Source of the DNA: an uncultured Desulfobulbus sp.
GTDB taxonomy: Bacteria; Desulfobacterota; Desulfobulbia; Desulfobulbales; Desulfobulbaceae
Length of the DNA stretch: 64,000 nt
NCBI RefSeq assembly: GCF_963664075.1
Contig: NZ_OY760916.1
Coordinates: 2,110,001-2,174,000 of the forward strand
Reading direction: 5' to 3'
Shown piece after piece: positions 34,088-43,152 of this stretch; position 1 is the first letter of the stretch, and each line of letters opens with the position of its first letter. A program made the position numbers and the translations under genes. The notes under the pieces are model-generated. The model did no database searches. It was not told the origin of the DNA and worked only from the letters and a program-made list of their open reading frames with translations.

Positions 34088-35779
34088 TTACGGCTCCTCT
34101 ACAGGGTCCTCTTGAGCAAAAGACTTGTCCCAACCGGGCTCGAGCACTTTCCCCACTATCAGGCGCAGTTCCCGTCCTGCCCTTTGTAGGAGAGGATCAA
34201 GCGTCGCTGCCTCTGTTGCACTGACCCCTACTCCATCTTCCTGGCACCTGAACTTTTGGGCCTCTTCTCCTGTAAGGAGGTCAATCTTGTTGAACACCTT
34301 TAAACAGGGGATGGAATCAAGTTCCAGTTCCGCAAGAAGTTTTTCAACCACATCCATCTGTTGCTCCCAAAGAGGATTTGAAACGTCAACAACATGCAGC
34401 AGTAGGTCCGCTTCAAAAAGCTCCTCAAGCGTAGATTCAAAGGCCTTAAGTAATTCACTTGGCAAATTACGGATAAAACCGACAGTATCCGTGATAATAA
34501 CCTCCATATCCTCGGGAAAACGCAACCTGCGTGAGGTCGGGTCCAGGGTAGCAAAGAGGAGATCTTCTGCCTGAATATCGCTTTTGGTAAGGGTGTTGAG
34601 CAGAGTTGATTTACCAGCGTTGGTATACCCCACCAGAGAAATAACCGGCACATCACGTTTGCGGCGTCGGTTGCGACGATGAAAGCGCTGAGCACCTACA
34701 GATTTCAGTTCTTTCCCCAACCGTGCAATGCGATCGTTAATCCGCCGCTTGTCAATTTCAAGTCGGGTTTCACCAGGACCACGGGCACCGATGCCACCGG
34801 TTAGACGGGAGAGTGCATCATCACGGGTGGTGAGTTTGGGCAACATATATTTGAGCTGCGCCATTTCGATCTGGAGTTTACCTTCCCGAGAACGGGCGCG
34901 ATGGGCAAAAATATCAAGAATCAGCTGAGTTCGGTCAATAACACGTAGATCGGTGTGATTTGTTACCGAACGGATCTGAGAAGGGCTGAGTTCCTGGTCG
35001 AAAAGCAGGAGATTGGCCCCCAAGCGCAGACTCATCAGCACAATTTCAACCAACTTGCCACGGCCCAAAATAAAGCGGGGATGTATTGATTTTCTGCGCT
35101 GAATGACCTGTTCCAGCACTTCGACACCAGCAGAACGAGCCAGTTCAACCAGCTCGGACATGGAATCTTCAGCCTGGGAGCGACTTCCTGTGGTGACTGA
35201 AATAAGAAGTGCCCGGTCCTTCCCCATATCCACCTCTCGGGTGGGCCGTTCGCGGACAAACTCCTCTTCCAGAGCTTCAATGAGTTCAAGGCAAGATATA
35301 TGCTGGTGGGCAGGATGAACCGGCGCGAGACTCGCCCAGTCCTTGCCATCAACCTGAACAGGAATAAGATGGACGGTATGCAGAAGATCAGGGAGGCCAT
35401 CACGCAGCGTCAGACTCGACATAAGATCCAGCCGCAGGCAGGCCAGATCCATTATATCTTCTTCATTGATCGGTGTGGAAGGACCAAGAACGGTATGAAC
35501 ACAACGCAGGCCGCGGAGTCGTCCACCTGAAGTGCGAATAGTAGACAAGGCCGGGATGACGATGCGATCATAATCGCCTACAATGACAGATTCTATTTGT
35601 CCGGAACGATGAATCAGCAGACCAATACGGCGATTGAGTTCCGTTGAAATGCTGGCTAGAGACCTGGCGGTCTCCCGGCCCAGTATTTCATCAGGTGCGC
35701 CTTTCTTCTGGGCGAGTCGTTCCAGATCTTTCAGCTGCTTGGGTTTCAGGCCGCCGGTGTTACCAGTAACAGTAGCTAT
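34088..35779 (-). CDS. hflX: GTPase HflX, apparent AUA start codon
   Basis: A 563-residue ribosome-associated GTPase that splits stalled 70S ribosomes. The G domain has GYTNAGKST (P-loop), DTVGF (G3) and NKID (G4), preceded by the HflX-specific ARGPGETRLEIDKRRIN. Reading in frame upstream of the first internal TTG (35548) gives 77 more codons without a stop, encoding ATVTGNTGGLKPKQLKDLER and so on, as in long HflX proteins. The first in-frame stop lies just before, and the only suitable start is ATA at 35779-35777, nine bases after AGGAG (35793-35789). So either an AUA start or a base error (ATG to ATA) must be assumed. Confidence 0.88.
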   Translation of the reverse strand: MATVTGNTGGLKPKQLKDLERLAQKKGAPDEILGRETARSLASISTELNRRIGLLIHRSGQIESVIVGDYDRIVIPALSTIRTSGGRLRGLRCVHTVLGPSTPINEEDIMDLACLRLDLMSSLTLRDGLPDLLHTVHLIPVQVDGKDWASLAPVHPAHQHISCLELIEALEEEFVRERPTREVDMGKDRALLISVTTGSRSQAEDSMSELVELARSAGVEVLEQVIQRRKSIHPRFILGRGKLVEIVLMSLRLGANLLLFDQELSPSQIRSVTNHTDLRVIDRTQLILDIFAHRARSREGKLQIEMAQLKYMLPKLTTRDDALSRLTGGIGARGPGETRLEIDKRRINDRIARLGKELKSVGAQRFHRRNRRRKRDVPVISLVGYTNAGKSTLLNTLTKSDIQAEDLLFATLDPTSRRLRFPEDMEVIITDTVGFIRNLPSELLKAFESTLEELFEADLLLHVVDVSNPLWEQQMDVVEKLLAELELDSIPCLKVFNKIDLLTGEEAQKFRCQEDGVGVSATEAATLDPLLQRAGRELRLIVGKVLEPGWDKSFAQEDPVEEP

Positions 35780-35866
35780 GGGATTACACTCCTATCAATA
35801 AACAGAACTTCGCCTGATTGATATGCATTTGCACACATCAAACAGTCCGCATAAAAAAAACAGAGA

Positions 35867-37252
35867 CTAACAGGGGGCACTTCCTGGTGTCCTGGGAAAA
35901 GCAATGACATCACGGATGTTTTGCATGCCAGTGACAAACTGGACAAGACGCTCAAAGCCTAGGCCAAACCCTGCATGGGGAACAGAACCGTAACGGCGCA
36001 GGTCCAAGTACCATCCATATTCGTCCAGGTTGAGGCCTGCGGATTCCATGCGTTTGGCCAGGACATCGTAGCGTTCTTCACGCTGTGAACCACCAACCAG
36101 TTCCCCGATGCCTGCAAGCAGTATATCCATTGCGGCAACGGTGGTTTCGCCATCATCAAGCCGCATATAAAATGGCTTAATCTCTTTGGGGTAGTTGGTC
36201 ACAATCACAGGCGCCTTGGCAACCTGCTCGCAGAGAAAACGTTCGTGTTCAGCCTGCAGGTCGACACCCCACTGAAGGGGATATTCGAAGGACTGTCCGG
36301 AGGAAAGTAGAGTCTCCACAGCCTCAGTGTAGCTCATATGAACAAAGGGCTGATCTCGCACCAAGCTCAGGCGATCAAGAAGCCCTTTGCAGACATGCTG
36401 ATTAAAGAGCGCCAAGTCATCGCTGCATTCTTCCAGCGCAATCCCAATCAAGTACTTGATCATCGCCTCTGCTACTTGCATGTCACCTGCCAGATCGCAG
36501 AAGGCCATTTCCGGCTCGAGCATCCAAAATTCGGCCAGGTGGCGGCTGGTGTTAGAATTCTCTGCACGAAAAGTGGGGCCAAAGGTGTAGACTCGACCAT
36601 GGGACTGGGCAAAAATTTCAGCCTGCAACTGCCCGCTGACCGTGAGCCCCGCCCGACGCCCAAAAAAATCGTTGCTGAAAGGTTCCTGAACAGCAAAATC
36701 TCCAGGCTCAAGTGCAGTGACCGTAAACATCTCCCCAGCCCCTTCACAGTCCGAGGTGGTGATTATGGGCGTATGAACCTGAATAAACCCCTGCTCTTCG
36801 AAGAATCGATGGACCCCATGACTGAGGACACTGCGTACACGTGCAACAGCTCCGAGCGCATTGGTCCTGGGGCGCAGATGAGCAATTGAGCGGAGAAATT
36901 CAAAGCTATGACGTTTTTTCTGTAAGGGATAATTTTCCGGTTCAGCCCAACCGAGCACTTCAACGCTGACTGCCTGAATTTCAACGTCCTGCCCCTTGGC
37001 GGGCGAAGCAACCAACTCTCCATGTACACGCAGGGAACAGCCGGTGGTCAATTTTCTTATCTCAGAGAGATAGTTGGCAATCCCTTCGTCAACAACAACC
37101 TGCAACGATTGAAGGCAGGATCCATCGTTGAGTTCAAGAAAGGAAACCCCGCCAGCGTCACGGCGGGTTCGCAACCATCCCTGGACCACCACCTCAGAGC
37201 CGAGCGGTTGTTGATGTAGAATATCGGCTATCTGTTGACCAAGCAGTTTCAT
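35867..37252 (-). CDS. asnS: asparagine--tRNA ligase
   Basis: A 461-residue class IIb aminoacyl-tRNA synthetase that charges tRNA-Asn. An N-terminal OB fold (EVVVQGWLRTRRDAGGVSFL) binds the anticodon. The catalytic core has motif 2 (TFRAENSNTSRHLAEFWMLE) and motif 3 (HAGFGLGFERLVQFVTGM). The presence of the asparagine-type active site (family recall) separates it from AspS. I start it at 37252 (MKLLGQQI) in place of the upstream in-frame ATG at 37279. It lies between lpxI and hflX on the same strand. Confidence 0.95.
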   Translation of the reverse strand: MKLLGQQIADILHQQPLGSEVVVQGWLRTRRDAGGVSFLELNDGSCLQSLQVVVDEGIANYLSEIRKLTTGCSLRVHGELVASPAKGQDVEIQAVSVEVLGWAEPENYPLQKKRHSFEFLRSIAHLRPRTNALGAVARVRSVLSHGVHRFFEEQGFIQVHTPIITTSDCEGAGEMFTVTALEPGDFAVQEPFSNDFFGRRAGLTVSGQLQAEIFAQSHGRVYTFGPTFRAENSNTSRHLAEFWMLEPEMAFCDLAGDMQVAEAMIKYLIGIALEECSDDLALFNQHVCKGLLDRLSLVRDQPFVHMSYTEAVETLLSSGQSFEYPLQWGVDLQAEHERFLCEQVAKAPVIVTNYPKEIKPFYMRLDDGETTVAAMDILLAGIGELVGGSQREERYDVLAKRMESAGLNLDEYGWYLDLRRYGSVPHAGFGLGFERLVQFVTGMQNIRDVIAFPRTPGSAPC

Positions 37253-37300
37253 ACTGTCCTCACGGTGTACTCTGTTCATGACTCCTGGTTGTTGACTCGC

Positions 37301-38152
37301 TTAGTTATAACTCAGATTTCCCATCTCATCTTCAACCAGGCCAACAACAACAACCCCGGCATCTTTGGCAGCCTTCACCATGGCCTCCTGATCAAAGAGT
37401 AACGACTGGCCTGCTTCAACAGCAAGGACCGCCCCTTTGACAGAGGCCAGGGTCTTGATGGTTTGGATGCCAGTTGCGGGCAAATCAAAACGAAAATCCT
37501 GGCCAGGCTTTTTCAGCTTTACAACTACAGCACCAGATTTCCCCAACTCTCCACCGCGTCGTATGGTGGCATCCGTTCCCTCAATGGCTTCTACCGCGAG
37601 AACTGTACGATCACGGACCACGATACACTGCCCAATATCCAGCCTGCCAATCTCCCGGGCAATTTTCCAGCCAAAATTAATATCTTCCCACTGACTTTCA
37701 CTTGGCTTTTTCCCTGCGAGTATTCCTTTTGGGAAAAACAAATGATCGAGGTAACAGGTTGAGGGGAGGACCTGTATCCCCTCTTCTTCCAGCGCCCCGG
37801 CAACTGAACGCAGGATGGCATCATCCTGGCGGACATCAATCTTGTTCCAAAGGGTTAACCCTTTTAGATCAGGGAGGATATCACGAAAAATTCGAGTTTT
37901 GGTTATTGTCCCGGCAAAAACGGTTTCTCGAACGCCCTGCTGATGAAAATATTTTACAATCTTCCCCAGCTGACCGAGCTTGACCCAACAGAGCTGATCG
38001 GCCTTTTCTGCAAGCATTGGATCGGTTTCATTCTGGTGGGCAATGGCCACGACCCTGCGCCCACGTGCTCGGGCAGCATCAGCAAAAAGAAGCGGAAACT
38101 GCCCTCCCCCGGCAATCAGCCCAATGGGCGAGGTGTTCTTTTGATCAGTCAT
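37301..38152 (-). CDS. lpxI: UDP-2,3-diacylglucosamine diphosphatase LpxI
   Basis: A 283-residue LpxI (formerly DUF1009). It hydrolyses UDP-2,3-diacylglucosamine to lipid X in lipid A synthesis and is the alternative to LpxH in many alpha- and deltaproteobacteria. Family segments are IGLIAGGGQFPLLFA, FAGTITKTRIF, DDAILRSVAGALEEEGI, VEAIEGTDATIRRGG and KPGQDFRFDLPATGIQTI. The start at 38152 overlaps the lpxA 3' end by 8 bp. LpxI normally sits beside lpxA in this way, which supports the call. Confidence 0.94.
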   Translation of the reverse strand: MTDQKNTSPIGLIAGGGQFPLLFADAARARGRRVVAIAHQNETDPMLAEKADQLCWVKLGQLGKIVKYFHQQGVRETVFAGTITKTRIFRDILPDLKGLTLWNKIDVRQDDAILRSVAGALEEEGIQVLPSTCYLDHLFFPKGILAGKKPSESQWEDINFGWKIAREIGRLDIGQCIVVRDRTVLAVEAIEGTDATIRRGGELGKSGAVVVKLKKPGQDFRFDLPATGIQTIKTLASVKGAVLAVEAGQSLLFDQEAMVKAAKDAGVVVVGLVEDEMGNLSYN

Positions 38153-38942
38153 CCAGAGTACGTTTGACAACACCACGTTTACTTGAGTGAAAGAACTGCA
38201 CCATTTTCTGTACCTCGGCACAGTCCTTCATCTCTTCATCAAGTTTGGCCAAAGCATCTTTTAATAAGAGCTCAGGTGACCTGAAGAGCAGGCGGAAGGC
38301 CTCTTCAAGTTTTTTTATGGTTTCTCTATCAATACCTGCTCGTCGCAAACCAATCTTATTGATACTGGCAATACGCATCTGATTACGTGTACCTTCCATA
38401 ATGACATAGGGGGGAACATCAAGGCCAATACCCGACATGCCACCGATATAAGCATAGTCGCCAATTCTGCAGAACTGGTGCACAGCGACCAATCCTCCTA
38501 AATTTGCATGATTGCCTATTTCCACATGACCAGCAAGTGTTGCCACATTTGCCATGATAACATGATCCGCGAGAATACAATCATGGGCGATATGGCAGTA
38601 GGCCATGATCATGTTATTATTCCCCAAAACGGTTTTACCGTCCGCCTTGACCGTGGCTCGGTGAATCGACACGTATTCACGAATCTGGTTGCCATCGCCA
38701 ATAATCAACTCGGTTGGCTCACCCTTGTAATGAATATCCTGTGGGGGGGCACCAATGGTGGCAAAAGAACCGATGGTATTGTTTGCGCCCATGGTTGTAT
38801 TACCAGAGACGACAGCATGGGCACCAATCCGTGAGTTTGCTCCGATTTTGACCGGTCCTTCGATCACTGCATACGGTTCAACAATAACAGATGAATCAAG
38901 TTCCGCTTTGGGGTCTATGACCGCTGTCGGATGTATGTTCAT
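38145..38942 (-). CDS. lpxA: acyl-ACP--UDP-N-acetylglucosamine O-acyltransferase
   Basis: A 265-residue LpxA that adds the first 3-hydroxyacyl chain to UDP-GlcNAc for lipid A. It is a left-handed beta-helix of hexapeptide repeats (residues about 1-180, e.g. NIHPTAVIDPKAELDSSVIV). The catalytic histidine region is MAYCHIAHDCILADH, and the substrate loop contains GAPPQDIHYKGEPT. The C-terminal helical domain is complete. It overlaps lpxI by 8 bp and follows fabZ after a gap that contains a terminator-like hairpin. Confidence 0.97.
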   Translation of the reverse strand: MNIHPTAVIDPKAELDSSVIVEPYAVIEGPVKIGANSRIGAHAVVSGNTTMGANNTIGSFATIGAPPQDIHYKGEPTELIIGDGNQIREYVSIHRATVKADGKTVLGNNNMIMAYCHIAHDCILADHVIMANVATLAGHVEIGNHANLGGLVAVHQFCRIGDYAYIGGMSGIGLDVPPYVIMEGTRNQMRIASINKIGLRRAGIDRETIKKLEEAFRLLFRSPELLLKDALAKLDEEMKDCAEVQKMVQFFHSSKRGVVKRTLDD

Positions 38943-38964
38943 AAAATTCCCCTTAAATAAAACG

Positions 38965-39008
38965 AAAAAAAGCTCGTAGCGTAGTGCATGTACGCAGTTG
39001 AGCTTTTA
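38965..39008 (-). terminator. terminator/attenuator-like hairpin between fabZ and lpxA
   Basis: On the minus strand, AAAAGCTC pairs with GAGCTTTT around an inner GCGTA/TACGC stem, and a T-run follows directly. It lies inside what otherwise looks like one lpxD-fabZ-lpxA-lpxI operon, 60 bp after fabZ and 23 bp before lpxA. It may reduce lpxA-lpxI transcription relative to lpxD-fabZ or mark an operon end. Confidence 0.6.
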
Positions 39009-39045
39009 GCAATGATGTAATGAAAAAGAATATCAGGGATAAGAA

Positions 39046-39486
39046 TCAGGCAAAACTTGCCATCAACTCAGCCTCAGTTGCCAACTGGTTATCCACATAT
39101 GCTTTACCGGCCATTTTTATGACCTTCCCTTTTTGCCTCAGCATTTCAAGCTTCATCACCAATTGATCACCAGGTCGTACAACCCGACGAAATCGGGCTT
39201 TATCCAAACCGGCAAAGTAAACCAGGCGACCAATCATGTCATCATCGGTGAGGCAGGCCAAAATACCTCCAACCTGCGCCATTGCTTCTAAAATCAGTAC
39301 GCCAGGCATGACAGGTTCACCAGGAAAATGCCCCTGAAAAAATGGCTCATTTATGGTCACGTTTTTAATACCAGTGATGGTTTTCCCCTGGTCAAATTCA
39401 ACAATCCGATCCACTAAAAGAAAAGGATAACGGTGGGGTAGAATTTTCATAATTTTTTTAATATCAACGGGCAGCTCTATTTCCAT
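39046..39486 (-). CDS. fabZ: 3-hydroxyacyl-ACP dehydratase FabZ
   Basis: A 146-residue hot-dog-fold dehydratase of type II fatty acid synthesis. The catalytic His region is [17 protein letters not shown], then [20 protein letters not shown] with the conserved H, and E in LILEAMAQ. The ATG at 39486 is used instead of an upstream in-frame TTG (39504) that would overlap lpxD. It follows lpxD by 14 bp. fabZ is often placed with lpx genes because both use 3-hydroxyacyl-ACP. Confidence 0.96.
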   Translation of the reverse strand: MEIELPVDIKKIMKILPHRYPFLLVDRIVEFDQGKTITGIKNVTINEPFFQGHFPGEPVMPGVLILEAMAQVGGILACLTDDDMIGRLVYFAGLDKARFRRVVRPGDQLVMKLEMLRQKGKVIKMAGKAYVDNQLATEAELMASFA

Positions 39487-39500
39487 CTTCTGCGTTTTCC

Positions 39501-40574
39501 TCAAGTATCTTTAGGTTGCTCTGTGGTTTCGAACATGCTTTGCAGTCGTTCCACTTCTTTGCGCAATCGCCGTAATTCCTTCACCATCTCTGGCAATCGA
39601 TTATATGCTGCGGCTGAACGCCCCCATTTTTTCACCTCAATTGCTGGAACACCGCCGAGAATTGCTCCTTTGGGCTGGTCGTTGTGGATACCACTCATGG
39701 CTGCTGCCATCACCTGATCGCTGATACGAAGATGCCCGGCAATACCGGTTTTGGCCCCTATAACAACATTGCGTCCCAAAGTTGTGCTCCCCGCAATGCC
39801 TACTTGGGCAACAAGGACCGAATTTTCGCCCACAACAACATTATGCCCGACCATTACCAGGTTATCAATTCGTGTACCAGCTTTTATCCATGTCACGCCG
39901 AAAGCCGCACGATCTACGCAGCTATTGGCTCCGATTTCGACCTCATCGTCAATGCGAACAATACCTACCTGAGGTTTTTTATGATGACATCCCATCTTGT
40001 CGGTAGCAAAACCAAAACCATCACTCCCGATAACGACACCATGATACAACACAACCCGTTTACCTATTATGCAGTCACGAGCAACGCTCACATTAGCGTG
40101 GAGGACAGTATCATCACCGATACTGACACCATCCTCAAGGACCACCCCAGGATTCAGAATGACGCGCTTTCCAAGCGCCACATTATTGCCCACGCTGACG
40201 AGTGGACCAATACTCACTTCCTCGGGGATCGAGCACTCCTGCCCAATAACAGCAGAAGGATGAATGCCTGTAGCTGTAAATGGTGAGGTAACCAAGGCAC
40301 GATGAATTTTTGCGGCTGCAACCGAAGGGTCATCACAAAGAATGAGAGGGAGAGAGACATCTTCAATATTTGATGGGGCTATACAAGCCGATGCTTTACA
40401 CCTTTCTGGAAGAGGCAATTGCTTGGCATCGAGCACAAAGGTTATCTCCCCATCTGTTGCGTATTCGATGCCATTTAACCCGTGAATTAGCACATCTGGA
40501 TTACCTTGAACCCGCCCGCCAACCATCTGCGCGAGCTGCTGTAAACTGTATTGTTGCTCCACCTTGAGAGACAC
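39501..40574 (-). CDS. lpxD: UDP-3-O-(3-hydroxyacyl)glucosamine N-acyltransferase
   Basis: A 357-residue LpxD that adds the amide-linked acyl chain in lipid A synthesis. The N-terminal uridine-binding part ([20 protein letters not shown]) is followed by a hexapeptide beta-helix and the catalytic His region [10 protein letters not shown]. The C-terminal coiled coil, about residues 325-350 ([19 protein letters not shown]), is typical. It is first in the lpxD-fabZ-lpxA-lpxI run. The usual upstream partners bamA and skp are not here; a 167-bp gap leads to the DUF1343 gene. Confidence 0.97.
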   Translation of the reverse strand: MSLKVEQQYSLQQLAQMVGGRVQGNPDVLIHGLNGIEYATDGEITFVLDAKQLPLPERCKASACIAPSNIEDVSLPLILCDDPSVAAAKIHRALVTSPFTATGIHPSAVIGQECSIPEEVSIGPLVSVGNNVALGKRVILNPGVVLEDGVSIGDDTVLHANVSVARDCIIGKRVVLYHGVVIGSDGFGFATDKMGCHHKKPQVGIVRIDDEVEIGANSCVDRAAFGVTWIKAGTRIDNLVMVGHNVVVGENSVLVAQVGIAGSTTLGRNVVIGAKTGIAGHLRISDQVMAAAMSGIHNDQPKGAILGGVPAIEVKKWGRSAAAYNRLPEMVKELRRLRKEVERLQSMFETTEQPKDT

Positions 40575-40741
40575 TCCGTGGGAATAATTGAAAGTAGATA
40601 CGATCGAGTACAGAGCTGAAAATTTGCCGTCAAATGAGGAAGCTTCTCAAGCTTGATTCGCAAACAATCGAACCAGCCTGATAAGCATCCACACCATCAA
40701 CAGCGACCTTCAGGCGAGGGCTGAGATTACTGCGTTTTGGC

Positions 40742-41911
40742 TTAGTCGTAAAGAAAAACAGCCTGTGCCCGTTCCTTGTACTGGTCTAACCCGCTTTTCC
40801 AGCCAAACTCAAGTTCGCCAAGAGGAACCCCCTGCTCCAGTCCAAGCCGAACCTGACGATCACCGATGATGAGATCCATAGGTAACCGCTCGTATTCATA
40901 CTCATACGGCGGTTCTTTGTATGAAAATTCTTCAGGATAAAGCGTCAGCATCGCTTGCAGGAGTGCAAGGCTGGTTCTGTAAGGCAGAAAATCATCGGGG
41001 GATGTAACGTGAATCTGAAAACCTTTGCAAGCGTGGTGATGCCATTTACCGGAAGTGGGTTCAAAACAAAGAGGTCTGAGTAAGCACCCCGGCAAATCAA
41101 CGCGCTCAATAAAATCAAGTATTTCAATGGGTTCAACAAAAGGTGCGCCAAAAAGCTCAAAGGGTAAGGTTGTGCCTCGAGCTTCAGAAATATTTGTCCC
41201 CTCCCAAATGACCTGGCCCGGATAAACAAGAGCTGTGGCAAAACTGGGCATGTTTGGTGATGGAAAAACCCAAGGAAATCCGGTTTGAGGGAAAAGGATA
41301 CTGCGATTCCACCCCTCCATTGTAACAACCTCTACCTGGGCGTCTATATGCAACTCCCGGTTACACAAGAGAGCCATTTCGCCAACTGTCAGCCCATGTC
41401 GCATGGGAATGGCATGCAACCCCACAAAAGAACTGCACTCCATATCAAGAACGTTTCCTTCCATGAGTCGCCCACCAATGGGGTTGGGCCTATCTAATAC
41501 GAAGACTTCAACGCCAACTTCTTTTGCAACTTGCAAGCAGTACAAAACTGTCCATATAAATGTATAGACACGAGTTCCTACATCGATCAAATCGATAAGT
41601 AATACATCAATATCTTTGAACATTGAAGGAAAAGGCTTTCGAGTTTCACCGTACAGTGAGTATACAGGCAAACCACTGGCGACATCAATTTGATGTTCTG
41701 ATTCCACCATATTATCTTGCTTTTCACTAAAAAAACCATGCTGAGGAGAAAAGAGGCAGACCAGTTGCCTGGGATACATTTGACAAATAAGATCCCGACC
41801 ATGAATGAAAAACCGGTTTGTTGACGCCTGATTGGAAAGCAAAGCGAGACGTTTACCAACCAGACGCCTATCTTGTTGTGAGCAGATTTTTTCCAGTCCG
41901 ATTTGAATCAC
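40742..41911 (-). CDS. DUF1343/NamZ-like exo-beta-N-acetylmuramidase homologue
   Basis: A 389-residue protein of the DUF1343 family, some members of which (NamZ) remove terminal N-acetylmuramic acid from peptidoglycan fragments. Family landmarks are LALLSNQAS, LFSPQHGFF, SLYGETRKP, DVLLIDLIDVGTRVYTFIWT, VLDRPNPIGG and WEGTNISEARGTTLPFE. I see no signal peptide: it begins MIQIGLEKICSQQDRR. The protein is therefore probably cytoplasmic, acting in wall recycling, or exported by another route. It is encoded upstream of lpxD on the same strand. Confidence 0.85.
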   Translation of the reverse strand: MIQIGLEKICSQQDRRLVGKRLALLSNQASTNRFFIHGRDLICQMYPRQLVCLFSPQHGFFSEKQDNMVESEHQIDVASGLPVYSLYGETRKPFPSMFKDIDVLLIDLIDVGTRVYTFIWTVLYCLQVAKEVGVEVFVLDRPNPIGGRLMEGNVLDMECSSFVGLHAIPMRHGLTVGEMALLCNRELHIDAQVEVVTMEGWNRSILFPQTGFPWVFPSPNMPSFATALVYPGQVIWEGTNISEARGTTLPFELFGAPFVEPIEILDFIERVDLPGCLLRPLCFEPTSGKWHHHACKGFQIHVTSPDDFLPYRTSLALLQAMLTLYPEEFSYKEPPYEYEYERLPMDLIIGDRQVRLGLEQGVPLGELEFGWKSGLDQYKERAQAVFLYD

Positions 41912-42230
41912 GGGGTCTCCTGTTGTTCGTGCTGAATTTAGAGTGCAAGCTACTTGCGAACTTCATATCAAGTTCGGTTATAAATGGACGAGACTCATTA
42001 CCGAAGTAGTAAAAATTTTTACACGGGAAATTATCGTCAGATTTATTCTTTATTTACAGCACTTTTTATCAAAAACAACCGTTATTTTGTCTTTTTTCCG
42101 CCCCCATCCCTCCCCTATTGACAAACAAGTTCTTTTTTTTACATAATGAATTAACAACGTAAAATCAAAATTTTAAACATCAAACATACTTTTACGGTTC
42201 AAAATTTTGTATTTTTTTCAGCAATCGATA
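41912..42230. other. AT-rich intergenic stretch
   Basis: About 320 bp between divergent genes (DUF1343 on minus, the barrel gene on plus). It is strongly A+T rich from about 42030 to 42230. I see no gene or RNA in it. Its right end leads into the promoter of the barrel gene. Confidence 0.5.
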
Positions 42231-42259
42231 TTGCTAATCAGCTGGAGCTTTGTTATATT
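42231..42259 (+). promoter_or_regulatory. sigma-70-like promoter for the small outer-membrane barrel gene
   Basis: TTGCTA (42231-42236) and TATATT (42254-42259) are spaced by exactly 17 bp. The resulting transcript would have a leader of about 110 bases before the ATG at 42376, which is preceded by AGGAG at 42364-42368. Upstream DNA is rich in A/T tracts, as in strong promoters with UP-like elements. Confidence 0.6.
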
Positions 42260-42375
42260 CTATTCTGAAAGGATGAGAAAAGACTTCAAACTCTTTAAAC
42301 AATCGTATAGATACACAGTTTTTCGAAAGGCAATAATGCCTGGATGTTCATAAAAGATCACGTAGGAGAAATAAT

Positions 42376-43047
42376 ATGAAAAAAGTACTGAGCGTTATGG
42401 CTGTCTCTGCTTTCGTAATGACCGCAGGCGTTGCATTTGCAGGAGGCCCCGGCAAAATGGATCCTGCTTGCCCCGAAGCGTGCCAGCAGCAGATTGACGA
42501 CCTCCAATCTTCCCAAGCTCAGCAAAATGAAGAACTGAGCGCTCATACCCAGCAGCTTGACAATCACGAGACCCGCATTACTGCCCTGGAAGCCCTACCT
42601 GGCGTTTATGCCCGTGTTGGAGGACGTCTCGCTTGGATGGATATCGGAAATGCTTCCTCTGATTTAGGCTGGGGTGGCGCTTTGGCCATTGGCCAGACCT
42701 ATAAAAACCTGCGTTACGAGCTGGAGCTTGCGTATCAGAGTACTGAAATCGACAATAATGGCGACGCTGACCTCGCCACCGTTATGGCGAATGCTTATTA
42801 TGACTTCCCCATCCAAAACGGATTCAGTGCCTATGCCATGGTCGGTATGGGATACGGCCACATGGACGCCGAGGGATTTGATAAAGTCAACACCATGGCA
42901 TACAAAGCTGGTGTGGGTGTGAGCTACATGTTCACCGATCAGGTTATCGGTGACCTGGGCTATGAATACCTTGGCGTTACCGACTCGGGTGCTGTAAAGG
43001 ACGTAGACGGCCACAATATCGTTGCTTCTGTCCGCTTCCTGTTCTAA
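42376..43047 (+). CDS. small outer-membrane beta-barrel protein with coiled-coil N-terminus
   Basis: A 223-residue exported protein. The signal peptide MKKVLSVMAVSAFVMTAGVA is cut near AFA-GG. A short helix with heptad pattern (residues 35-72, QQQIDDLQSSQAQQNEELSA) follows a cysteine pair (CPEAC). The rest is an eight-strand-like OmpA/OmpW-type barrel (VGGRLAWMDIG ... VRFLF) ending in Phe. It has its own promoter and a strong terminator, so it is monocistronic and may be abundant. The specific role is unknown. Confidence 0.8.
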   Translation: MKKVLSVMAVSAFVMTAGVAFAGGPGKMDPACPEACQQQIDDLQSSQAQQNEELSAHTQQLDNHETRITALEALPGVYARVGGRLAWMDIGNASSDLGWGGALAIGQTYKNLRYELELAYQSTEIDNNGDADLATVMANAYYDFPIQNGFSAYAMVGMGYGHMDAEGFDKVNTMAYKAGVGVSYMFTDQVIGDLGYEYLGVTDSGAVKDVDGHNIVASVRFLF

Positions 43048-43070
43048 TATAACTTCGATTAGAATTGTTG

Positions 43071-43102
43071 AAAAAAGCTCCCTCAATGAGGGGGCTTTTT
43101 TT
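43071..43102 (+). terminator. rho-independent terminator after the barrel gene
   Basis: AGCTCCCTC(aat)GAGGGGGCT forms a 9-bp stem with one G-T pair and is followed by TTTTTTT. The A-run on the left side may also make it work for minus-strand transcription from the DUF2332 gene, which ends at 43153. Confidence 0.9.
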
Positions 43103-43152
43103 ATTCATCCCCCCTAACTACCCAAATTTAAGAAACTTATCTTCTCTAGTTC

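Noticed and set aside
39684-40286. 200-codon plus-strand open frame opposite lpxD
   Set aside because: The repeat-like content is the mirror of the hexapeptide repeats of lpxD; no independent support.
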